Assembly: GCA_020081605.1 (NCBI GenBank)
Contig: JAHREC010000018.1
Location: forward strand, 6,634,001-6,698,000
Direction of reading: 5' to 3'
Origin: Albifimbria verrucaria
Taxonomy: Eukaryota > Ascomycota > Sordariomycetes > Hypocreales > Stachybotryaceae
DNA: 64,000 bases
Shown here: one piece after another, positions 36,390 through 50,000 of the stretch
Layout of the letters: each line of letters begins with the position of its first letter
Numbering within the stretch: the stretch's first letter is position 1
Made by a program: the position numbers and the translations under genes
Notes under the pieces: generated by a model
Seen by the model: only the letters and a program-made list of their open reading frames with translations
What the model was told of the DNA's origin: nothing
Databases searched by the model: none

Positions 36390-39300
36390 TCAAAGCGGTT
36401 CCTTGGCCTGTGACCCTGATACCGCTGTCTTCAGAATCCGAGCGGCCGTTGTCCGCCTCCTCGAAGGGATTGAGACTCCTTCCAAGTCTGAATCCTCATC
36501 GTTTCCATGCAGATTCTGTGGGAGCGGGAGATCAACTGAGTTGGCTGGGCTTCCGGGACTGCTATGCTCAGAAACCCCTCCTTCTGATTCATCGTAGCTG
36601 TATTCGCTCTCGACCAACTGCGTGTCAGGTAATGACTGATTCTCACCACTTCCAAGATTAACATTGTCCTTATTCGTTCCTCCTGGGTCGTGGTAGTTTA
36701 TCGGGTCGTTAGAGACATAGCAGTATAGATTGTGGCCGTCAATAGTACCTGCCGGATCTGGCGATAACCAGCGGCCCAACCAAGGCAAGTAATAGCGTGC
36801 ATGGCAAAAATACAAGCCTGTCTCGCTGTCTCTTTCGTAAGAATTGTACCGGTACTTGCTTGGAGCTTTGATAGCCTGGCCGCACGCAATGAAGGTAGTG
36901 ATACCGAAAGGAGTGTACTCTTCGTACGATATCAGATTCCCTTGGTCGTCAAGCTCAACAGAGTCAGCAACAAGATATCGAAAGAGATGTGCAGATCCAC
37001 TAGATACGCTGTCAGACTCCACCAGTGCTATCTTGCGATCTCCAACAACTTCCGCTATCGTCTTGGTTGATTTAATGGTGGTGCCGTTGTTTTCGTACGT
37101 CAAGTATATTTCCGCATCACCAATAAATAAAGTTTCCTTGGTTTTTCGCACCTGTCCCGTAGCCGAGCTCTCAGTAACTTTGCGAATCCGTGCACCGTTG
37201 GTGTCGTAAATATACCACGTTGTGTCCGGGAGTGCTGTCTTTGTCTTTTGTCGTGCAGAGCACCGCATTTTGTCACGAAAGTCCCAACCGATATGAGAGT
37301 AGCCAGGCATTACCGTCACACATCCTGTGAGCCCTTCCGGCCCATCATATCCGTAGCTAGATGTAGCCTTTCCAATCTCTACTTCGACGAGGCGGTTGCT
37401 CCTGGGCATCGCATTACCTTTATCACCTTCGAAAAAATAGTTTCGTGTCCATCCAGAGATACCGAGTTGAGAGCTGCCGACTGCCATATGCTGCACGGAT
37501 TTAATATTGTCCACGTCGTCATACGTGTAAAGCTCGGCATACCGACAGACTTGTGTGCCATTGGCCAGAGTCTTCTCAAGACCTATGGCATCTGGCTGGT
37601 CATAAGGAAGCAATGTCTCGCCTCCATTACTACCAAAATCAAGCTGCTCACGGCCCTCGGCTTTTGCAAGCCTTCCCTGCACATCGTATGTATAGTCTTT
37701 AGACGCATCTACTGCCGTGTTGCGAAAATGGATAACGTCCTTTGCATCGTCGGCAATATGTGTAATGCGGCCTTGACAATCGTAGGTGAACTTTCGGTCT
37801 TCGAAAACAGGCCGTATCGAAGACTTTGGCTGCAAGATGCGTTTTCTGGCCAGCCTCTTTGTTTTTCCATCGTATGTGCAGTCCACGCGAGTTCCGTTCC
37901 CATAGACACTTTGAGTTATTTGACCATCTGCATCAAAGATTCGGCTAGCGAGCACAATGACCTCAGGCTCAGTGGATGACTCTTGCCATGTACAAGAACT
38001 CAACTGGCCCATGAAATTATAGGTACGTAAAGTAATGTTTCCAAGAGCGTTTGTGGACTGAGTGGGTCGATTCAAGGCGTCGAACTTGACCGATGTCACA
38101 TATGGCTCTCCAGTGCTCAACTGAACGTCTGAGTTCCAGTCGATGTCTTGATTGTAAGCCACAGTGATTTTTCTTTTTGTTTGGATGCAGTTTCCCTTGA
38201 AGTCATATGCCGTATTTTGGAGTACCCCAGACTGGTCCTTGACTTCCGTGATCCGACCTATGGTGTTATTGTCTGCAGCTTGTGTATCCTTGGCTACCCC
38301 ATAAGTGGCTTGAGTGGCCAATATCTTCTTAGTTTGTGTTCGTACCCAGAGTTGAATCTCACGCCTTAGCTCATCATAAACTCGAATTTCGCATATAGAA
38401 CGACTATTCCACGAAACCAAATTCTTTCCCATACAGTCGGACAGCCACCATCGTTCCCCAGCATCCAGGTTCTTGTGATAAATAGAGCTTCCTCCAAGAT
38501 CGAATGACTTGCGGTCCACTTGACGACCAAACTTATCGTAATTGACGGATAGGTTACCTGCTATATCGAATTCTTGCCTCATGCATAGCTCTTTCGTTCC
38601 GTCATAAGTTGTGGCAAGAATTGCCCGCCCGAGTGGATCCAGATGGAAGGTCCAAGGCTTGTTAGCGAACTGTTTAGATTTTTCAGCGGCATCTGCCTCC
38701 CATTGGCCACAGGTTCTCGCATCTTGTCGGCTGTCCACCCATGATGGAAGGTATGTTGATGGATCCAAAGATTTCACGAATCCCCGACATCTGGGTCTGT
38801 TGAAACATCTGTACCGAGAACAGTATTGCCGGTACTATAAATAACACTTGCCCATGCTGTATTCCGGGTCTTTTTCCACGTGTGATCGGCGTATAATGTC
38901 CCGACCACCCGATCCTGGGGATCATAGAGCAAGGTAGTGGCGGGGAAGAACCGTTGCATTGTGGAATGAACTCATGGGTACCACCGAAAGATGGCCTGAA
39001 GTGCCTGACCGGATTCCCTTGTTATCAAGGTCTTTCCATTCGCTGTAGTGCCATTGAATGGGCTTATCCTCAGACTCAACAGCGGAAAGATGCACTGTCT
39101 GAATTACGCTGCCGGAGCCGCTGAGATATTCAATCTTGATTGACACAACTGGGGAAGAGCTAGCCTCCTCTGTGACATGGGTTGTCCGGGTTAGACTGAC
39201 CTCGAGGTTTGGAGATGTTGAAGTCTGATGCCAGCGTCCATGGTCAAAGATTTTTCGATGACTCGCATTTTTGAGCAATTTCAGAGCCTGGGAAGGCGTT

Positions 39301-42300
39301 GGGCTTTCTAAGAAGCACGAAATTTCCGTAGTGCCGTCCAAGTCTACCTCAAATTCTTCCAAGTTATCACCAATGTTTTCACCAAGCTTACCCATATTCG
39401 CTAGGCCAACAGCTCTTCCAAACGAATCCAGAGCCATCTGCACGCGGTTTCCATTTGCATCAATTACTTCGACAGGCTGTAAATGAGCATAATCGTACTT
39501 GGCATGAATAGTGCTGCCCACAGCATCGGTAATCGTCACAGGAAACAGGTGGTACTCATCCATCTGTACTGTCGTCTGACTGCCAAAAGGGTCCAATGTA
39601 ACAGTGGGTATATAGAAGGAGTTGCGAGCCTCTTGAAGCTCATTATCGCTGAACGCCTGCTGTGAAAATCGGCATCTCAGGGAAGGCCGCCACCACCTAT
39701 GGCATTTCTTTTCCAATTCGACCCATCCGCCCTTTTCCATCCAGTACTCAAATGTCTCGCCGGTAACACTTTCAATGTTTCGATAGTTCGCGTCAATAAC
39801 GTCTTTTGTAAAATTCAATTCATATACCTGATCAAGGATAGAGAACGCTTCAATATCGCCATGGTTGAGTCGCCGCACTAGGTCGTTGCTGCGGTAATAG
39901 AATCTCTTTTCTGCAATACAAACTTTGCGAAACACATCAACTGCTTCTTCAGATTCGACCAAGCCGAAAATCTTTGCGTCCTTGAGGAAAGAATCGTTGT
40001 CTCGTCTCAATTCGTTGTAATCGAATAATGGGCGCTCTTTGAATCCGAGTATTCGGAAAGTACGAGCTACAGACAGAAGTGGTTTCCGAAAATTGTCCAG
40101 CTCTTTGGTGATGGCGTTGGTGAATTCTCTTTCATAGTAGGTCATGACGGTTGTTTCTTGTGCAGCTTTGTCTTTGAGCTCCTTCAACCCGCTGGTGGGC
40201 AGTCCGTAAGCGATTGAGACCATCTTGGCTACATCGCCGAAAGTGTTGACTTCCAAAGTAATTTCATGAGTTATTCGCGGCTCACCTGACTGACGCTCGT
40301 AGTGGGTAGACAAGACCTCCCTGGGAATGGTTCGGAACACTCCATAAGCCTGTCTTCCTCGTGATTGACTCAACTCCACGCAGTATCGACTGTCCACGGT
40401 CAGGTACGGATCTGTACAACTAGCAGAGCCATCCCGGCTATAAATCTCCTTTCTAATCTCTAGGCCTCGTAGTGCACGGCAGGCTTCCTTTCTCTCGACA
40501 GAGGTTATGGCACTCATGAGTGGAAGTTTGCACGAGGCCAGTCGAGGCGGGTGCGATTGACGAGAAATGGATTCGTCTGATGGTTCATTAGAAGCACCGG
40601 TATGGAACCAGAGTTTGGTGTGTATTTGCGGTCGTCTAAATGGTTTTGCATTTTTGGAAGAGAATTCTTCAGAATCCCAGATTTCTACCATGCCGAAACC
40701 ACCAAACTCTCGTTCGTCTCCATCAAAGTAGCCGTCATGATAGCAGAATGATGTTTGTGTCTGAGTTTGGCTTATGTGATCGGTCTTGATAACTTTATGG
40801 ATGCAATGCACTGGGAATGCTAGTTTCGTAGCCCAGCTGTACCCCTTCCTCTCATCCTGTAGGTAGAACCATGTTGATGGCCGATATGTGAAAGATGCGG
40901 ATGATCCGAATCCGTTTGAGATTTCTGCAAGCAAATGACGCTTCTGTCCCGCTGAAAAGTCAAAGTAGTAAAGCGAAGAGTTAGATATCGGCGACAAGCT
41001 CGGACCAGTCCAGCAAAGGCACGAGGTGCCGTTGCCCATTAGGTCCAAGGTGAAAACAGATGAAAAGCTATCTATGCTAGGAAAACGGGGATTCTTTTGT
41101 GGTGAGCTCCAAGAATTACCAGCCAAGTTGCAGAAGACTTTGAGACCACCGTTTCTTTGCAAATAAATCAAGTCAGTGGTGCCGGAACCATCGACATCAC
41201 CCAATCTAAGCCTTAGATGGCTGAATTCCTCATGACTGTCAAATCTGGGAGCATTTTCCATTACCACCTTTGAGCCGAAACGTCCATAACCTAAGTTGGG
41301 CCAGTACAATACGGCTCCGGCAGATATGTGAACGATATCCGTCATGCCGTCTCCTGTCATATCAGCCACGTAAACCCGACCTGTAGCATCCGATGATGTG
41401 AATGTTGGACCATCTAGCTGGCGGTCAACCCGAATAGCTGGTCCAAATCCTTGCTTCTTGTAGGATTCTTGCCAGAAAATTTCGTTTGTTGCTTCGTTGA
41501 TGGACATGATATCCGCAATACCGTTTCCAGTGAGATCTATACGATATGCGGGGCCATGTACACTCGCTGCCGTCACATTGGCTGCGAATGGCCTGAAGTT
41601 TGTCCATGACTGATCTAGTCGTTCTGAAAACCCAGAGTACCCAGATGCTTGGTCTTGGTACACAATGTCCAATGCCCCATTTCCGTCTAAGTCTTCAAAC
41701 CGATGTTTTTCTGCTACCTTGAAACCGGGTTGCGAATTGATCCATTGGGCCTTTCCCAGCTTGGGCCCGGATGATTCAATGTACAAGGGGCTCTCGTTGC
41801 GCTGGTACGACCAGGCCGCGTCTCGATGCTCAGTAAGAAGACCAGGGCGCCTTCGCCATCCAAATCCAACCATTTCGCTTTCGCATCGGCCAATGTCTCT
41901 ATAGCTATAGTGTCTGCCGTTTCGAGCCTCAAGGATCTGATAGATGGCATCTCACTGTACTTGAAGGTGTGTGGGGGCAGGGAGAAGACTTTTAGTGCTG
42001 CACTGGTTGACTTTTGGTAGGTATTGAAAGTCATGGAAGTCAAGAAACTTCCCATTCCAGTCTCTCGATAGGAAAAAGACATAGATGATACTGGATAGTC
42101 TCGTGTCGCGGTACCTTGTTGGATGTGATGAAATGACAAGATACGGCGGCACAGGCGGTAAGTGCGACACTCGAATCCGCCTCTGCAATTGGAAAAGGGG
42201 TCACTTCTTAAAGCCCACGCATTGCTTTCAGAAACTTTTGGATAGTCAATGTCATGATCACCATAGTCAAGGACAGTTTCGAACATCCAAGCTTCCTCAG

Positions 42301-43204
42301 CAAGTCCCCGGATCTCCCATGTTAAGGGGTCTCTATGTGGTTGGCGATTCCCATACCTGATCGACTTGAGATATCGGTTGCGTGAACTGACACCTGTATC
42401 TCGATTTCTCTCCCACACCTGTTTCTCAATCCCATCATTGCTTTCTTCTTTGTAATTGTACTCCATGGCATTCCCAAAAGGGTCATAGACATGAGAGACT
42501 AGCCAGGTCAGAATCCGCTTCCTCCCATCTGCCGTTGTCTCAAAAATGCGTGATTTATCACTGTCTCCAAAGAGAGTGGTAACATTGGCTGCTGAAATAG
42601 TTCTCCAATGAATTTCATTAGGGTTGTTGGAACGAGTCCATCTCTCAATGCGCGTGACTTGCGTCACAACACGAGGCTGATATTGGCGCACAATGTAGCC
42701 ATTCCTCTCAGACTCCTCAATAGTCACCTTGTCTTCAAGTAATGATGGAACAATGTCCTCCGTGCCTTTCATGACAAAAAGATCCGAATCATCGAATTTC
42801 GGGATTGCCTTTGAAGTTCGACGAGAAACACTTTCTACACCCAGTAACTTCCAACCAATGCCAAAGAGGCCATTTCCGAAACCAGAATCATAAGCCAAGC
42901 TCAGTGTCGGACCAAAGCCCGATCTCCCAGCAGTCGTCGGAATAGGGAAGCTTAATGACAAAGTTCCATTTGCTGGGTTAACGGTAAAGTTGTCGCCAAT
43001 CGGCCGCAACGACCCTCCTCCCATACCAGCGTAGGGCGTATCTACGTCGATTGTTGCCGCAACTCTGTCGTACTCGCTAAGCTCGGGCTCAACTGCATGG
43101 TCAAGAAGCGCTTTCGATTCTGAGAAAAGGTTTGATATCTCTGAAGCGTGAGACTTGTTCACCTCAGGAGAGGGATCTCCTCCCATTGGGTTTAAGGACG
43201 TCAT
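36390..43204 (-). CDS. Fused TcB-TcC-like protein (SpvB + Rhs), Toxin-complex family
   Basis: ATG at 43204. N-terminal part is an SpvB domain (GTLSLSFPIPTTAGRSGFGP, LSLAYDSGFGNGLFGIGW), followed by TcB integrin-like/VCBS segments (LDLDGEGA, LRLGDVDGSGTTDLIYLQ, MTGDGMTDIVH), TcB mid-regions, then TcC Rhs repeats (YDANGNR-type, TYNFMGQL, YDCQGRITH) and the Rhs-associated core with the end motif YYLPWLGRWLSPDPAG ... NLYCYVSNDP ... DPGG. In bacterial TcB-TcC this forms a hollow shell; the core carries the aspartyl autoprotease that frees the C-terminal effector, and both DPxG boxes are kept here. Frame changes near 41850, 38950 and CCCC 38782-38785 split it without internal decay; no introns seen. 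Bacterial-type architecture in a fungal context implies horizontal transfer. Divergent from TcA. Confidence 0.9.
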
Positions 43205-43235
43205 ATTTGTATGTCAGTTGGCTTTCCTCTCCCAT
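43164..43235 (-). other. Upstream ORF overlapping the TcB-TcC start
   Basis: An ATG at 43235 opens a 23-codon frame that runs past and out of frame with the TcB-TcC ATG at 43204 and stops at 43164. If transcribed, it would reduce initiation at the main ATG. Confidence 0.35.
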
Positions 43236-44068
43236 GCACCCGGTAAACGAATGAGTTGGCGTTGAAATATAGTAATTGCTGCAAGAAGTGGAAGGGAAAA
43301 ACATGGGAATGTCAAAGACCCAGGTCTACTCATCGAACTCAAATCAACGTGAATTCGATGAAGACTTGATATCCATACCCCAGGAAGGGTGGGGGCTTGC
43401 AGGGTCCTAGATCGATATGGGTGTAGACGTCCCGTGGTGGCTAGGAACGGCGCTTATTAGGTCTTGCCACGATAACTAATAGAACCTTTTTCGATCAACC
43501 GACTCATAATGGGGAGTCCACATAGGATTTAGCTCGGACTTTGACGGTTCTGAGATTCAGAAAGCGCATTCAATATTATCATATTCGGCTTCTGAACCCT
43601 TGTGCTCAGCTGCAGTTGGCCAGCAACACTCTGCAGCCCAGACACTAATCCAGAGTTCAGCTAGCTAGGTGCGGATCCATACGGCGCGCGCTATCGACAG
43701 GTATATTGTCTCAGAACCGAGACTATCGAACAGACCCTGTCGTGACCCAACCTAAATCGTCTCGAGTGACTTGCCGACATACCCTGAAAAGTTTGGTCAC
43801 GAGTTCGCGCAGGCTCCCGGTTGGTACCTTCGAGATTTGTGACGGGCCTATGGAGTTTGCTATTAGGTCGATATCGAAGTCATATTACCTGACTTTTCTA
43901 CGGCTTTTTGTTTCTGCAAGGCCCTATTTTATTTGACTCAAGATTTCACGTTTTTTTTTCTTTTCAATTCCCCCATTTGCATTCTAATGCTATTGAAAAC
44001 GATCCAACTTTGTCTCCCTACCTCTCAATGAGCCGTTTAAGTCTGACCAATCCCATAAATAGATCATA
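43205..44068. promoter_or_regulatory. Shared upstream region of the divergent Tc genes
   Basis: 864 bp between the two ATGs, probably a bidirectional promoter. A pyrimidine tract (T9 at 43951-43959, then C/T-rich to 43974) lies about 100 bp before the TcA ATG, in the position typical of fungal transcription starts. Short upstream reading frames occur on both sides (described separately). Confidence 0.5.
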
Positions 44069-44069
44069 A
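43987..44069 (+). other. Two chained upstream ORFs before TcA
   Basis: uORF 1 (43987-44031, 14 codons) ends in a TGA that overlaps the ATG of uORF 2 (44028-44069, 13 codons) as ATGA, and uORF 2 ends in a TAA that shares its last base with the TcA ATG (TAATG). Such overlaps resemble termination-reinitiation junctions. They may be chance. Confidence 0.4.
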
Positions 44070-47000
44070 TGGCAGACAACTCAATGCCTGCCGTTGATAG
44101 CCTCAAAGATGCTGTGCGGTCCCTGTTAAGCTTGCCTGAGTCTGCAAAGCAAGAGGAAAAGGCACTGTTTCAACAAGCTTGCAGCAACATTGTGGAAAAA
44201 CTTACTGATGCTTCCACGACCCAGCCAGATTTTGACAGGGCGCTACAAGCCGGCACCGAAAAAGCGAGTCCTGCTTTATTAAAGCGCATACAGTTCTTTG
44301 CGGATGTGTATCAGGTCGCTAGTGGCGATGCAACTTTGATCGCGTATATCTTCAAACAACAACCTGCAGGATTTGCCGACATTGCAAGGACGCTGTATCA
44401 TACTCCTGAAATTTCTCTGATCGTCGGTCAAGACAAAGTGCAAGCTCTACGCTCATACCTCTTCCGATATCAACCAACCGCTGTTCTCCTGGGCCTAGTG
44501 GAGAGGGGCACTATTAAGTTGGCCACTGCTATTAAACGCACTGTTATTGAAGTTTTATCATATGCTGTGCAGGACGGGTTTGACATTAGTCAAGACTCTA
44601 CGCGATCCTTGTTGAATCGGTTTCCCTACCCTGACTCAACAACCCCGAAGACAAAGTCTCTCGTGGGAGAAGCTGTAAAGAAAATCCAGCGTCTGCAGGC
44701 TTTGGTGAGAGATCCAGAGCATGTTGGGCTTCTCATCGCTGCCGACTACGAATCGGCTGCTTCCATCGCCAACACAGAGCTGGCTACCTTTCGAGCAGAA
44801 ATGGCGAAGAAGAAGATGGCCCAGGACGTCGCTGAGCGCATACACGATCACGCCACAACAGTCCAGATTCGCAACGAACAGACTTGGGCGCTCGCTCTTA
44901 GCACAAGGAATAATAGTATTCTCCTCGAGTAATTGCGACCAAGGTAAACATTAGTCCAGACTTATACGCAGAGGGCCATCGACCTGGTGCAAAGAAAAGA
45001 ATCAACTTGACTACACTTTTCGAGGACATGGACACTGTGGCCTGTACAGAGTGCTCCTCAGTGCTAAGTCCGTCGGCCTATTTTGTTGACCTGCTTCGCT
45101 TGTTGCAGGAAACAAAGACGATCAGTTCCGGAGAGACAGTTGATCCTCCCACACTATTCGCAAAGCTCATGGGAAGACGTCCTGACCTTCAGCATCTCAA
45201 GCTTTCGTGCGCCAACACCAATTCCACCGTACCATATCTAGATCTTGTCACAGAAATTCTTGAATCTTTCATTTCCAATCTATCGTCGACGGGTGCTGTG
45301 GACGGGCCAACTGCAATTCAGGGCTTTGATGCTCCTGCTATCGATGCAGATGGGACTTGCACGTCGCAGCCTCGTAATACTAACTACGACGTGTACAATC
45401 GGGTGGTCGCAAGGAGGTTTACCCAATGCAAACATTTCCTTACAGTCTCTCAATGAATACGATTCGGGAACTCCTTTCAGCAGCTGGCACATCAAGATAC
45501 GAGTGCATTGGTGTCTTTTCATCGGCAGATAGAGTCATGCCCTCGTTGAAGCCAATAGGAGAGAAGCGATGGAATTCTGTTGACTTTGACAGACTCAAGC
45601 CCGTAGTGGCCTCGATAACTGAGCGGTCTCGAGCGGCAGAGTACCTGGGGCTTGATCAGGAAGATTTCATGGCAATCTGTCGTGAGAGCTTCCAGCCTCC
45701 TGAGTTCTGGCAAGCTCGGAACAAGGGCATAGGCAATGTCATTTCCCTAGAGGAATATCGAACAAGTATGGGCGTCAGCTCAGCAGCCGAACTTTGGGGC
45801 TTTGCTCCAGAGGATGGCCAAACTGCAACTCAGTGCATGTTGGATGAGGTGAACGGCAAAGGGTTGACTTTCGTCAAGTCACAGTTGCTTGGTAGGGCTG
45901 ATCTCAACATGCAAGACCTACAGGACATTCTCAAAACTCAGTTTATGGGACGACGGTTAATTATTACAACGGGCAAGGTCTCAACAGACGGCAAGAAACC
46001 CGTCTTCACTGGCAAGCTAAGTGACCTAAGAATGAGGATGTCTACACTTGGCAGTCGACAGTCCTCGACGCTGACAGAGGATGTGTGTCATGACCTGCAA
46101 GCATTTATCCGTCTCTGGCAGAAGCTGCCAGGCTGGTCAATCAGCGACCTCGATACCATATTGAGCACCTTGAAACGTAAAAGCTGCGGTCCCATCAGTG
46201 GCATATCTGCCGGCATGCTCCTGGATCTTGCCGCTGCCAAACATCTAGCAGACGAGACCAAGGTTCCACCTGTGGAGCTCCAAGTGCTATGGGGCGACAT
46301 CGATACTAACGGTACTGACTGTCTTTATGCCAAGGTTTTTCTTGTGCCACGCGTGGTTCGGCTCGATCCAATCTTCGAGGCAGATAAAGACGGAAACTTC
46401 TTGGCATCCAGAGAGAACCTTAGCCAGCACCGAGCGAGTCTCTTGAGTACTCTTCAAACTCTTGATGCCGACTTCCCAGCCATTCTATCAGCCTCATCGT
46501 TCACTGGAGAGGATAATGTTGAGAAGTCGCTCAACGGCGAGAGTGAAATGACAATTTCAAACTTATCTCTGCTGTACAGAACATCTCTTATCTGTAGGAT
46601 ACTTGAGATCAAGCCAGCCCAGCTCAATGGTTTTCGTCGACTTTTTCCCGAGCTGGATGTATTTGGCGGCCCTCGGCAAACGCTTGCCGCGGTTGAGAGA
46701 TACACTTCGCTGCGCAAAACCGGGTGGACCATCGAGGATGTTCTTCTAGCGACGCAAATCGAAATCGGTTCAAATTTTGAAGAGATGGCCCTTGCAGCCT
46801 GTTCGAAAATTGCATCTGCTAAGTTAGAGATCGAACTCAAGGATCGTACAGCCCATAACGACGATGTAGGAGCTGATGCAGAGCTAAAGAGGATCCTCCC
46901 ATTGCTCTTCGACGCTACGTCTGCACGGAATGTTGTAAGACTGTTTGACGGAACCATGACTACACACAAAGAGGTCGTATTCAGCAATCTGGAGCATAAA

Positions 47001-50000
47001 GATATTAAAGTTCCTGAAAAATCAGCCTCGAAGCTGTCGTGCATCAGTTTCGATAATGGAAAGAAGTGCCAGATCACTGTCACTGGCCTCCTGTCCCAAG
47101 ATGAACTCGACGCGGCACTCGCAATTGTAAAAACCGATGCAGAATGGAACTCGACGATCTCATACCTCCATCAAAAATCGCAATCCGTCTTTGACCTTAT
47201 TTGTCGCCAACTCCAGCTTGACGAGGCAGGTATTGCTGAGGCTAGGACCTGTTTCCTCTCCGCTGAAGAATCCGCATCCAGTTTGAGGAAAGCATTTTTC
47301 ATAGAGAAAGCCTTACCCAAGGTCAACGCACAGCTTTTACGGCAAACGATAATTCAGACCGTCTCAGGATCATTCCCCATCCCTGCCGCGCCACTAGCGG
47401 CACTCCTGGGAGATTTTGTTTTCCATAAGCCAGCGGGAGGAGTGGCTGCGATTTCTGCATACGAAGCCCTTCGCTCCATCAAGCTGCACGATGCGACTGA
47501 AAAAGTTTTGAAGGTTACTTTTGTCCCCAGCCTCGGGAAAGTTCCAGTTCTTCATCGACGACAGTAGCACAACCGAAGAGCCGCAACTTTCGGTTAATGG
47601 CATCAAACTAGTGTTCAAGAATACGTTGGGTGTTTGGAAATCTGATCTTTTAGAGACTGGCTTCATTAGTGGAAAATACTACTCTTTTTCGTTCCTAGGC
47701 AATATTGAAAAGCAAGTCAAGTATACAACACAAGACTCACTGACGCCCTCGGAGCTGAGGTCCGATATGTTCGTTTCTCTGAAGAGCCGAGACGTGGCTC
47801 TCACGGTCTACCGGAAGTTGGCTGCGGCCTGCAAGGTTGTTCTTCGTGAGAATATCAGCTTGTCGGAGATGGAGTACTTTAACAACACCAGACTAGCGGA
47901 TTTCAATGGCATTACCTTCAGGCAGGTGGAGAGGATCAACGCTTACCGAAAGGTTAGAGACAGTACGGCCAAGGCTGATTCTGAATATACCTTGATCCAG
48001 TTCCTCTCGTGGGTATCTTCACCTGGTGCTACCTTCAAAGAAGCCATGACCAAGATTTCTTTGGCCACGGGATGGCCCGCCAAACAAGTCGAGAACATAC
48101 TGAGTTATAAGTATCCAGCCAAGAAGGGAGAAGATAGGCTCGCTCTATTCTACGACGAGAAAGAGCTTTCAAGCATTAATCAGATATTGAAATTAATGAG
48201 CAAAGTCAACCTTCAAACCGTAGAGACGATTGACTATTTTCGCCTGGCTGGCCCCGGCGAGGTCAGAGCCGTCGCGGAGGATATGGAAAAGGCGAAGCTC
48301 AAGGCAACGGCTTCGGTGAATTCGGACAGTAAGGCCGACAGCACTGAGGGAACACAGCTTTGCATAAGCGAAATTGATGGCATTGCGGCGTCCTTCCGTC
48401 TTGCGACGCAGTCTTCTGGAACTAATAATAGTACGTCTCCCGCTGTGACCGAAGCCAGTAATCGCCTGCGTGAGACTCAGCGGACGGTTTTGATACAGTA
48501 TCTACTCAATCACAAGAAAGTGAAGAACGAGCTAGACATTCAGGACGCGGACGACCTGTTTCAACATTTTCTCATCGACGTCAAGATGGGTGCAAAACTG
48601 CAGACATCTCGGATGAGGCAAGCCATATCCACGGTGCAGCTGTTTGTCCAGCGATGTAGCTTGGGACTGGAATCTATCAAAATTCCAGGGGACCCCACAG
48701 CAACCCCCAAAGCCAGAGCGAGAAGTCAAATGCAACTCCGTCTCAGCTGTTCGGTGGAAGTACATGTCCAAATTCACTCTTTGGGTCGCTCACCGGAAAT
48801 TGTTTCTCTATCCCGAGAACTGGATTGACCCTACCCTCCGAGACAACAAGACAGAGGCATTCAAAGCTTTGGAAGGGCTCTATCGCAGAACAACCTCAAT
48901 CCTGAGACGATAAGCACAGCTATCAAAGCTTACATCTACCAGATTAACGAAATCTCAGATCTTGAAGTTCTCGCGTATGCGCAACAACGAGTAGACACGG
49001 CCACTTCCAAATTCCACATCTTTGCCAAGACCCGGCAGGCTCCATTTCAGTACTACTACAGGTTCGTCGATGTCCAGTCGGTCAAAGATGGAGACTTGCG
49101 ATGGGCTGCGTGGACCAAGGTTGACGTTGAGATTCCCTCAATCGAGTCTGACATTGATGGCAACCCCTCGAGATTGCGGGGGCCCATGTAATTCCTGCGA
49201 TATTGCGAGGACGTTTGTTCCTGTTCATCCCGCAGTTCATGGTGCAAAACCGGCCACAGCCTCCACCGAGCGAGCCCTTCGCCAAACTGGCCGAGTCTTC
49301 CCCTCAAGCAGTCGCAAGCAAGAAGTACTGGGAGATGAAGTTGGGTTGGACAGAGTACCGAAATGGAAAATGGACGTCTAAGCAGACGTCGCAAGCCAGC
49401 CTCAAGTTCCCCAACATTAAGGCTCCTCATGTTCCTCCACTTTCTAGCTTGAGGTTCTTTGTCAGTGGGGCTTCTTCTACAGGCTCTGCCCTAACAGCGG
49501 ACCATGACACTCTCTATATTGATGTGCAGTCGTGGTACCAAATGGAAACCAATAGCCCTGACTATCTGCTGCCTACAGGATTCGTCACAGCGAACAAGAC
49601 CGCAAGTGATTACAAGGCTACAAAGCAGTGGCCTCTGGGACGTTTTAGAATTCGAGGCAATCGGGTCGATGCCATCGCGCCGAATGTTGGCGACAGCTGG
49701 GATAGCGCACCAGCCAATTCAACAGATTTAGACCAAAAGGCAATGGTTATTCGGAACGCTGATCACTCAGTGCCCACAACGTTCTCTAAGCTGTGGGCAA
49801 AGTCGGTCGAATTCACGAAAGCAGATGAGGCGGGTCCAGCAAAAGGCACAAAATTACGGTTCATACTCAGCAGAGTTCGGAACCTGATATCATTCAGGGC
49901 TCTGATAATAACTTTCTCCTACTCGCCCGCAGGAGTATCGACTCCAAAATCGAGCAAGATTACACATGGACAGCTTCCTTTGATCAGACGCAATCCAAGT

